From Gammaproteobacteria bacterium (GTDB lineage Bacteria; Pseudomonadota; Gammaproteobacteria; Steroidobacterales; Woeseiaceae): 35,337 nt of DNA. Positions 7,452-13,738 of the stretch are shown here, piece after piece. The position numbers and the translations under genes are program-made. Location: assembly GCA_009937505.1 (NCBI GenBank), contig JAACFJ010000008.1:1-35337 (forward strand), given 5' to 3'. The first letter of the stretch is position 1; every line of letters begins with the position of its first letter. The notes under the pieces were generated by a model that saw only the letters and a list, made by a program, of their open reading frames with translations, ran no database searches and had not been told where the DNA came from.

Positions 7452-8549
7452 CTAGTCGAGCCGCTTCGTGAAGCGCAATGCGGCACCCGTCATCGCTACG
7501 AGCGCGAATCCGAGCAGGTAGCCGACATCCCGGTACAGGTCGCCTATGGAGGCTCCGCGGAGCATGATGCCGCGCGTGAGGCGGATGAAGTGGGTATTCG
7601 GCAGGACTTCGCCGAGCCATTGTGCGACCAGCGGCATGCCTTCGAACGGGAACATGAAACCCGACAGCAGTATCGATGGCAGGAAGATGAAGATCGTCAT
7701 CTGCATGGCCTGGAACTGCGTGCGGGCGGCGGTCGATATGAAGAGCCCGAGAGCGAGGTTGGCAGCGATAAACGCAAAAGCAGCGAGGTACAGGTCGACG
7801 ATGCTGCCGCGCACCGGGACGTCGAATAGCAGCCGCCCGACAGCCAGGATAAGTGCGAGCTGCAGCATGCCGATCAGGATGTAGGGGACGACCTTGCCGA
7901 TCATGAGTTCCGCCGAGCTTACGGGCGTATTGATCAGCAATTCCAGATTGCCGCGCTCGCGTTCCCGGACGATTGCGACGGCCGTGAACAGGATCATCGT
8001 CATCGTGAGGATCACGCCCATGAGTCCGGGCACGATATTGACCGGCGTTCGCCGCTCCGGGTTGTAGTACGGCCGCACTTCGATCACCTGCGCCGCCGGG
8101 CCGGCATCGCCCGCATCGAAGCCGAACGGCATGGCGCGCAGCTGGTTCGCGACGCCCAGGATCGTGGGATCGCTGCCGTCGACAAGGAGGTGCGATGCGG
8201 CGCGGGTCCGATCGACGATACGGCGATCGAAGTCGTGCGGAATATGGACGCCGATCGAAATCGAGCCCTCGCGCAGGAGGGCCTCGAGCTGCCGCGGGGA
8301 GTTCACGCCACCGACGATATCGACGACCTGTGTCTGCGCCAGCTCGGCGACGAACTGGCGCGAGAGATGGGTGTCCGCCTGGTCAGCGATCGCCGTCTTC
8401 AGGTTGCGCACGTCCGTATTGATGGCGTAGCCGAACAACAGCATTTGCATGACGGGCAGGCCCACGACCATGCCGAACGTCAGCCGATCCCGGCGCAGCT
8501 GACGCACTTCCTTGAGGAGTATGGCGAAGATCCGGGACAGGGACTTCAT
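7452..8549 (-). CDS. ABC-2 type exporter permease
   Basis: A 365-residue permease of the ABC-2 family, like YbhR/YbhS and YhhJ: one N-terminal membrane segment (about 24-44), a large periplasmic domain (about 50-175), then about five more segments (near 178-198, 225-245, 257-277, 285-310 and 340-358). The motif ERERGNLELLINTPVSSAELMIGK after the second segment is typical. It would form the membrane pore as a homodimer with the ATPase at 8546-9487. E. coli ybhFSR has two permease genes; only one is present here. The start overlaps the ATPase stop in an ATGA, so translation is coupled. Substrate unknown; relatives export drugs or other hydrophobic compounds. Confidence 0.9.
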   Translation of the reverse strand: MKSLSRIFAILLKEVRQLRRDRLTFGMVVGLPVMQMLLFGYAINTDVRNLKTAIADQADTHLSRQFVAELAQTQVVDIVGGVNSPRQLEALLREGSISIGVHIPHDFDRRIVDRTRAASHLLVDGSDPTILGVANQLRAMPFGFDAGDAGPAAQVIEVRPYYNPERRTPVNIVPGLMGVILTMTMILFTAVAIVRERERGNLELLINTPVSSAELMIGKVVPYILIGMLQLALILAVGRLLFDVPVRGSIVDLYLAAFAFIAANLALGLFISTAARTQFQAMQMTIFIFLPSILLSGFMFPFEGMPLVAQWLGEVLPNTHFIRLTRGIMLRGASIGDLYRDVGYLLGFALVAMTGAALRFTKRLD

Positions 8550-9487
8550 GCGGCCTGCCTCCGGGGTTTCAGTGTGACCGCGACGAAGACGTCTTCGAGC
8601 GTTGCCGAAGACAGCGACGCTTGTGCGTCCAGACCCGCGCTGCGTAACACCGCGTCCACGGTTGCTGTCGGGTTGTCGTGAGCTTCCGGTATGAGCACGC
8701 GCAACCTCACGCCGAGCTGGGTCACGCTCACGACCTCCGGGATCTTTGCGATCACGACCTGAGCGTGATACGGGTCGCTCGCAATGACCTCGACGACATG
8801 CATGCCGGTGCTTGCCTGCAGCTCCGCTGGTGTGCCGTCCGCGACCTTGACGCCGCGATCGAGGATCGCGAGCCGATGGCAGCGTTCGGCCTCGTCCATG
8901 TAATGGGTGGATACAAGAATCGTCGTGCCGGCTTCGGCCAGCCTGAACAGGGCCGCCCAGAAATCGCGCCGGCTTTGCGGGTCGACCGCACTCGTTGGCT
9001 CGTCGAGCAGCAGCAACTCCGGGCGATGCAGCACGGCGCAGGCGAGGGCGAGGCGCTGCCTCTGGCCACCGCTCATGGTTCCGGCGAGCTGCCCCTGCTG
9101 GGCGTGAAGGTCGTAACGCTCGAGCAGTTCCTCGACGCGTGCGGCGCGTTCGCGGCGCGGGTACGAGTAGATGTCGGCGATGAACTGCAGGTTTTCGAGA
9201 ACGGTCATGTCACCGAACAGCGAAAACTTCTGCGTCATGTAACCGATTCTCGGCTTGAGCCGCCGGGCATCGCCGGGCACCTCGGTATCGAGGACCACGG
9301 CATTGCCGTCACTGGGCATCAGCAGGCCACAGAGCATGCGTATCGTTGTCGACTTGCCCGAGCCGTTCGGCCCGAGGAAGCCGTATATCTCTCCGCGCGG
9401 CACGTCCAGGTCGAGTTGGCTGACGGCGACGAGATCGCCGAAACGCTTGGTGAGCCCACGTGCCTCGATCGCGAACTCCCGGTTCAC
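8546..9487 (-). CDS. ABC exporter ATP-binding protein
   Basis: A 313-residue cytosolic ATPase with Walker A GPNGSGKST at 39-47, Q-loop Gln86, signature MSGGQRQR from 138, Walker B LLLLDEP near 158-164 and H-loop His in STHYMDEAERC. A C-terminal extension (about 225-313) has the regulatory fold common to YbhF/NatA-type exporters. It has one nucleotide domain; E. coli YbhF has two. Start is GTG at 9487, overlapping the upstream TGA stop by four bases (GTGA). Second-last gene of the tetR-MFP-ATPase-permease operon. Confidence 0.93.
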   Translation of the reverse strand: MNREFAIEARGLTKRFGDLVAVSQLDLDVPRGEIYGFLGPNGSGKSTTIRMLCGLLMPSDGNAVVLDTEVPGDARRLKPRIGYMTQKFSLFGDMTVLENLQFIADIYSYPRRERAARVEELLERYDLHAQQGQLAGTMSGGQRQRLALACAVLHRPELLLLDEPTSAVDPQSRRDFWAALFRLAEAGTTILVSTHYMDEAERCHRLAILDRGVKVADGTPAELQASTGMHVVEVIASDPYHAQVVIAKIPEVVSVTQLGVRLRVLIPEAHDNPTATVDAVLRSAGLDAQASLSSATLEDVFVAVTLKPRRQAA

Positions 9488-10455
9488 GGGCCGCCGTCCG
9501 GCAACAGCAGTTTCACCTCGACCGGCACCCCGTCCGGAAGCCGTTCCTGCTGTTCCTCGATATCCACCTTCGCGAGATAGGTGAGCCGGCCACGGTCCCG
9601 CTCCGTTAGCGCAAAATACGGTGTAAACGCCGCCTCGTGCGCAACCCAGCGGACCCGTCCGGCGAGAGGCGCGCCGGTTCCGTCGATGGCTACGCGCGCA
9701 TCGGTTCCGGGCCGCACGCGGGCGCGCAGGCGTTCCGGGACGTAAATCCTGGCGTACGGCTGGCTGCCGCCCAGCATCACGGCCACCGGCTGCCCGGCCG
9801 GGGGACGTTCGCCAGGCTCGAACAGACGGCTGTCGAATACCCCGTTGACCGGGGCCACAAGCCGGTGACGCTCGACGTCCACGGTCGCGCTGTCGCGCCT
9901 CGCCTGCGCCTGCAACAAGGACTGCTCCGCCTGGGCGAGCTCTTCGACCGTGGTGCCTGCGAGCAGCTCCTGGAGTTGCGCACGCCGGAGTTCCACGTTT
10001 GCTTCCGCGGCGTCGAGTTCGGCTTTTGCTCGATCGCGCGTTTGCGGGGAAGCGAGTTCCTTTTTCAGCAGATCTTTCGCCCGCAGGAACTCTGTGCGCC
10101 GGAATTCGATGTCGCGGTTGGCGCCGGCCAGGTTGGCACGGGCCTGGGCGATCTGTTCCTGCCTCGGACCGCGCACCAGTTCGTCGAGCCTTGCCTGTGC
10201 CTGCCCGACGGCGGCTTCGGCCTCGCGCAGGCGTGCGCTGGCTCGCGTGTCATCCTGGCGGAGGATGAGCTGGCCTGCGGTCACAGGTTCTCCCTCCGCG
10301 ACGAGGATCTCGAGTATCGGTTCGTTTACCTCCGCGATGAGTTCGATCCGGTCGGATGCCAGTTCGCCGACGACCACATTGAGGTTGTCCGGGTTGTCGC
10401 ACGCCGCAAGCGACATTGCTGCGAGGCCGGCGACGAAGAGATTGCGTGGACGCAT
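9484..10455 (-). CDS. HlyD-family membrane-fusion lipoprotein (YbhG-like)
   Basis: A 323-residue periplasmic adaptor that would link the inner-membrane ABC exporter to an outer-membrane channel. Signal peptide with lipobox LAAC (16-19), so Cys19 is the predicted lipid anchor. The next residue is Asp, which in enterobacteria keeps lipoproteins in the inner membrane, as expected for an adaptor. Then a biotinyl-lipoyl half (about 38-70), a long coiled-coil hairpin (about 75-195, heptads rich in Ala, Glu and Arg), and a second lipoyl half and beta-barrel (VAPVNGVFDSRLFEPGE, then the YVPERLRARVRPG region). The gap from the TetR stop is 13 bp and its end overlaps the ATPase start. No outer-membrane TolC gene is in the window. 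Confidence 0.9.
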   Translation of the reverse strand: MRPRNLFVAGLAAMSLAACDNPDNLNVVVGELASDRIELIAEVNEPILEILVAEGEPVTAGQLILRQDDTRASARLREAEAAVGQAQARLDELVRGPRQEQIAQARANLAGANRDIEFRRTEFLRAKDLLKKELASPQTRDRAKAELDAAEANVELRRAQLQELLAGTTVEELAQAEQSLLQAQARRDSATVDVERHRLVAPVNGVFDSRLFEPGERPPAGQPVAVMLGGSQPYARIYVPERLRARVRPGTDARVAIDGTGAPLAGRVRWVAHEAAFTPYFALTERDRGRLTYLAKVDIEEQQERLPDGVPVEVKLLLPDGGP

Positions 10456-10468
10456 CCGTTTGCTCCGG

Positions 10469-11077
10469 TTATGCCCTGATGTAGGCGAGAATCATGTCTA
10501 CGTGCGTTTCGATCAGCTTGTCGGTGTCGAGCGATCGATCCGCAAATACGATGCCCCAGACGATCGACATCATGACCGGGGCGATGAAAAGCTGCGGCAG
10601 TTCATTGACCGCACTCTCGCGGAATTCGCCGTTCGCGACCCCGCGCTCGAGCAGTTGCCGGAGCGCGCCGAGCCCGCGCGATGCGACATTTTCCCAGTAG
10701 TAGTCGACGAGATCAGGGTGCTTCGGCGCCTCTGAGATCATCAGGCGGATGACGACGCTCGCGGGCGAGCCGGGCAGGCGCTTCAAGAATGTGAGCAGGG
10801 GTCCGCGGATAAAGGCTTCGGCGCTGAGTTCCGAGTCGTCCAGCGTGCGGGTCAGCTCGTCGACACGCGGCGTGACGACGCCGCGGATAACCGCCTTGAA
10901 CAGCTCCTCCTTGGTCTTGAAGTAGAGATACAGGAGGCCCTTGCTGACGCCGGCCCGCCTGGCGACGTCCTCGACCTTGGTTGCCGTGAAGCCCTTCTCG
11001 GCGAATGCGGCAAATGCCGCCTCCGCGATTTCCTGCGGGCGGTCCTCCTTGCGGCGCTGATAACGCGGCCGACCCAT
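10469..11077 (-). CDS. TetR-family repressor of the ABC exporter operon
   Basis: A 202-residue TetR/AcrR regulator: HTH about 15-60 (AFAEKGFTATKVEDVARRAGVSKGLLYLYFKTKEELF), then a helical ligand domain. It is the first gene of the exporter operon, like cecR (ybiH) before ybhGFSR in E. coli. Two matched inverted repeats (11087-11108 and 11119-11132) flank the operon promoter just upstream, so autorepression is very likely. Induction presumably follows binding of an exported compound, unknown. Start ATG 11077. Confidence 0.92.
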   Translation of the reverse strand: MGRPRYQRRKEDRPQEIAEAAFAAFAEKGFTATKVEDVARRAGVSKGLLYLYFKTKEELFKAVIRGVVTPRVDELTRTLDDSELSAEAFIRGPLLTFLKRLPGSPASVVIRLMISEAPKHPDLVDYYWENVASRGLGALRQLLERGVANGEFRESAVNELPQLFIAPVMMSIVWGIVFADRSLDTDKLIETHVDMILAYIRA

Positions 11078-11086
11078 GCCGATGCC

Positions 11087-11108
11087 TTACTGACTCATTG
11101 GTCAGTAA
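11087..11108. promoter_or_regulatory. TetR operator 1
   Basis: Perfect inverted repeat TTACTGAC-N6-GTCAGTAA, lying between the -10 box and the TetR start codon. Its core TGAC-N6-GTCA is shared with operator 2. A bound repressor here would cover the transcription start. Confidence 0.8.
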
Positions 11109-11113
11109 GTATA
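11108..11113 (-). promoter_or_regulatory. -10 box of the exporter operon
   Basis: TATACT on the minus strand, with TTGCTG 17 bp upstream as a weak -35 (plus-strand 11131-11136). The predicted start is near 11101, a leader of about 24 nt. The box sits between two TetR operators. Confidence 0.6.
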
Positions 11114-11118
11114 ATTAA

Positions 11119-11132
11119 TGACCAGGAGGTCA
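11119..11132. promoter_or_regulatory. TetR operator 2
   Basis: TGACC-AGGA-GGTCA, which also reads TGAC-N6-GTCA like operator 1. The two centres are 28 bp apart, close to three helical turns, so two dimers would sit on nearly the same face. It covers the -35/-10 spacer of the exporter promoter. Confidence 0.7.
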
Positions 11133-11186
11133 GCAAGCTTTTTCGAGGCGCCGTCCGCGGCGATTCCCGCGGCCTGCCCAGTCCGT

Positions 11187-11192
11187 CATAAT
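11187..11192 (+). promoter_or_regulatory. -10 box placed for a leaderless ribA-like transcript
   Basis: CATAAT ends only 8 nt before the ATG at 11201, so transcription would begin at or within two bases of the start codon. There is no ribosome-binding sequence in between (only GCGGCCCC), which fits a leaderless mRNA. The -35 is weak. Confidence 0.4.
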
Positions 11193-11200
11193 GCGGCCCC

Positions 11201-12010
11201 ATGTTTACCTACCTCGATCCCGACGTTCGCGAGCGACTGGTTGCGGAGGGCAAGCTGATCCGCGTCGACCGGGAAGGGCGAAAGCTCGATCCGGACGAGA
11301 AGGGCGGCGGCCAGGCCATCAGCATCCTTGGGCCCATCCCGTTGCCGCTCACGCTGGGTGGCCTGCGACTGAACGTCACCTGGTATGCCTGCGTCCGCAA
11401 CACGGAGTTGTCCAGGGTCCAGGAGCTTGCGGATCAACTGCGGGCAGAGCACACGCAATCGCTATTTGCCAATCTCGCTTCATCGATGGCCGTGAACTGT
11501 GTACTCGTGATCGGCGACCCGGACTCATGGACGAAGCCGCTGATACGCGTGCACTCGAGCTGCCTGACCGGCGATGTATTCGGCTCGGAGCGTTGCGAGT
11601 GCGGGCCGCAGCTGCAGCACGCGCTGGCGGCCATTGCTGACGACGAGCAGGGCGGCATGGTGGTCTACATGTCGGGCCACGAGGGCCGGGGAATTGGCCT
11701 CTGGGCCAAGGCAGCGACCTACCTTTTGCAGGATGCGGGCGAAAACACCTACGAAGCGAATCGCTCACTCGGCCTGCCCGACGACTCCCGGGACTTCAGC
11801 GACGCGGCGACGTTGATTCGATACTTCTACGGCGAGAAGCCGTTTCGCCTGCTGACCAACAATCCGAAAAAACTCGACGATCTCGCTGCACACGGCCTCA
11901 ATGACGTTACGCCGGTCAAGCACGTCATGGGCGTGACCGAGGCGAATCGTCGCTACCTCGAGGCGAAGAAGGGCTGGGGTCACAGGCTGGATCCCGAGGA
12001 TCTCGACTAG
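11201..12010 (+). CDS. GTP cyclohydrolase II-family protein (divergent, N-terminally extended)
   Basis: A 269-residue protein whose C-terminal half (about 115-262) aligns with RibA, which opens GTP for riboflavin synthesis. Zinc cysteines Cys121, Cys132 and Cys134 keep RibA spacing in SSCLTGDVFGSERCECG. Also present are EGRGIGL, LLTNNPKKLDDLAAHG and the acidic DDSRD region. Oddities: canonical RibA is about 200 residues, and this has an extra N-terminal stretch of about 70. The active loop reads YMSGHEGRG where E. coli has YHRQEGRN, one residue longer and without its Arg-Gln. The core is intact enough for GTP ring opening, but a specialised paralogue is possible. No other rib gene is nearby; queF, another GTP-derived-pteridine enzyme, is convergent 20 bp away. 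Possibly translated from a leaderless mRNA. Confidence 0.8.
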   Translation: MFTYLDPDVRERLVAEGKLIRVDREGRKLDPDEKGGGQAISILGPIPLPLTLGGLRLNVTWYACVRNTELSRVQELADQLRAEHTQSLFANLASSMAVNCVLVIGDPDSWTKPLIRVHSSCLTGDVFGSERCECGPQLQHALAAIADDEQGGMVVYMSGHEGRGIGLWAKAATYLLQDAGENTYEANRSLGLPDDSRDFSDAATLIRYFYGEKPFRLLTNNPKKLDDLAAHGLNDVTPVKHVMGVTEANRRYLEAKKGWGHRLDPEDLD

Positions 12011-12030
12011 GCCCGGGGGCGGGTCACGGA

Positions 12031-12843
12031 CTACTGCCGCCAGAGACGCAGGTTTCTCGGCGTATCCTCGAAATTCGAACGGAACGGGTTGATATCGATT
12101 CCGCCACGCCGCTGGTAACGCGCGTACACGGTCAGTTTCGCCGCGCCACAACGTTCGACGATGTCGACGAACATGCGCTCGACGCAGTTTTCGTGAAAAT
12201 CCTGGTGCTGGCGATACGAGACGATATAGCGCAGAAGCGACGCGCGCTCGATCCTCGGCCCCTCGTAGCAAATCAGCACGCTGCCCAGGTCCGGCTGCCC
12301 CGTCACCGGGCAGAGGCTTCGCAATGCGTCGGAATACAGGTCCTCACTAACCACCGTATCCGCATCGGCGCGCAGCAGGTCCGCATTGACCTCCCACTCC
12401 CTGCAGTCGGCCCCGATACGGTCGAGCGACTCACCGGGCAGCCGCTGCAGGGCGCGACCCTGGCTATCGCCCAGCGTGTCGATCCGGACCGCCACGGCCG
12501 CACCGGCACACTTGCCGAGATCCGATGCGATGAGGTCGCGCACGGCAGCGGGCGATGCATGCTCGGACATGGCAAACGAGCCCAGGTAGAGCTTCATCGA
12601 CTTCGATTCGACGATGCCGGCCGAATCCGCGGGGATGCGAATCTCCGCAGTGGCCGTCTGTGGCTGCCCTCGCTTGTCCAGCCAGGTCAGGTCCCAGGCG
12701 TTCCAGATGTCGACGCCCGAAAATGGCAGCGCGCCGCCGAGGCCGATGCGGCCGCGGTTGTCTGCCCTTTCGATGCGGCAAAGCGTATCCGGCGCGTAGC
12801 GGTCGGGATGGCTAGTGGTTTTTCCGAGTGGCAATTCAGTCAT
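12031..12843 (-). CDS. queF: NADPH-dependent 7-cyano-7-deazaguanine reductase
   Basis: Reduces the nitrile preQ0 to the amine preQ1 in queuosine synthesis, in the cytosol. 270 residues, the long bimodular type of E. coli (about 282). Visible: the NADPH motif ESKSMKLYLGSF (79-90; E. coli-type proteins usually have Asn where Gly88 is), catalytic Cys178 in SLCPVTGQPDLGS with Asp185, and His217-Glu218 in FHENC that bind the base. The start at 12843 begins the usual N-terminal PLGKTT motif. The frame runs 19 codons further, but that would enter the cyanophycinase promoter. It is divergent from the cyanophycinase gene with 43 bp between start codons. Confidence 0.93.
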   Translation of the reverse strand: MTELPLGKTTSHPDRYAPDTLCRIERADNRGRIGLGGALPFSGVDIWNAWDLTWLDKRGQPQTATAEIRIPADSAGIVESKSMKLYLGSFAMSEHASPAAVRDLIASDLGKCAGAAVAVRIDTLGDSQGRALQRLPGESLDRIGADCREWEVNADLLRADADTVVSEDLYSDALRSLCPVTGQPDLGSVLICYEGPRIERASLLRYIVSYRQHQDFHENCVERMFVDIVERCGAAKLTVYARYQRRGGIDINPFRSNFEDTPRNLRLWRQ

Positions 12844-12853
12844 GGTCGTCGTG

Positions 12854-12859
12854 TACAAT
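12854..12859 (+). promoter_or_regulatory. Candidate -10 box of the cyanophycin operon
   Basis: TACAAT (5 of 6 to consensus) 27 bp before the cyanophycinase ATG, inside the 43-bp gap shared with divergent queF. The -35 region overlaps the first codons of queF and is weak. Confidence 0.4.
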
Positions 12860-12886
12860 ACCGGCCCGTTCCCAGCAAGTGTTTTA

Positions 12887-13717
12887 ATGAGCCCGTCCAC
12901 TCAAGCAAGCGGCGAAGACCGCGGATACATCATCCCTATCGGCGGCGGCGAAGAGAAGCTGCACGACCCGGAAATCCTGGATCGTTTCGTCGAAATCTGC
13001 GGCGGCAAAGACTCGCGCATCAGTATCATCCCGACCGCGAGCGAACTCGAGGATACCGGCCGCAACTACGAAAAGCTTTTCCGCAGGCTCGGTGTGAAGC
13101 ACGCCAGGGTGCTCGAATTCGAGACCCGGGAGGATTGCCAGTCAAGCAGCGAACTCGAGTATATCGACAAATCGGACGGTGTCTTCATGACCGGCGGTAA
13201 CCAGCTGCGCCTGTCGACGACCATCGGCGGCACCGAGGTCGCGCAGCGTATCCGGCGGCGCAACGTCGCGGGAATGCATGTGGCCGGGACGTCAGCGGGA
13301 GCGGCATTCATGCCCGAACACATGATTGCGGGCGGCATCGAGGGCAGCACGCCGCATCCCGACATGGTGACGATGGCGCCCGGACTGGGCCTGACCAACA
13401 AGTTCATCATTGATCAGCATTTCCGTGAGCGAGACCGTCTCGGGCGCCTGCTCACGGCGCTGGCATATAACCCGTTTGCGGTCGGCCTCGGCCTGGACGA
13501 AGACACGGCCGCGTTCATACGCCCCGACGAACAGCTCGATGTCGTCGGCAGCGGCGGTATTACGGTCATCGACCCGACAGAACTGAGTTATTCTTCCATG
13601 GACCAGGCTCGCCGAGGGGACCCCGTGAGCCTGATCGGTGTAAAGCTGCACATCCTGATCGCGGGCGGGCACTTCGACGCGGTGACCCGAGAGGCAAGAG
13701 CCACGCTCGCCGGATAG
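12887..13717 (+). CDS. cphB: Cyanophycinase
   Basis: A serine hydrolase of the peptidase S51 family that cuts cyanophycin (poly-aspartate with arginine side chains) into beta-Asp-Arg dipeptides. 276 residues; nucleophile Ser136 in the elbow VAGTSAGAAFMPEHMI, with DGVFMTGGNQLRL and IIDQHFRERDRLGRLL as family motifs. No signal peptide, so it acts on intracellular granules. The start at 12887 precedes a short polar leader before YIIPIGGGEEK; the frame extends 24 codons upstream without family character. Only 21 bp separates it from cphA, so store-making and store-breaking enzymes are co-transcribed. Confidence 0.93.
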   Translation: MSPSTQASGEDRGYIIPIGGGEEKLHDPEILDRFVEICGGKDSRISIIPTASELEDTGRNYEKLFRRLGVKHARVLEFETREDCQSSSELEYIDKSDGVFMTGGNQLRLSTTIGGTEVAQRIRRRNVAGMHVAGTSAGAAFMPEHMIAGGIEGSTPHPDMVTMAPGLGLTNKFIIDQHFRERDRLGRLLTALAYNPFAVGLGLDEDTAAFIRPDEQLDVVGSGGITVIDPTELSYSSMDQARRGDPVSLIGVKLHILIAGGHFDAVTREARATLAG

Positions 13718-13738
13718 CGGCACGACAGGACTACAACA

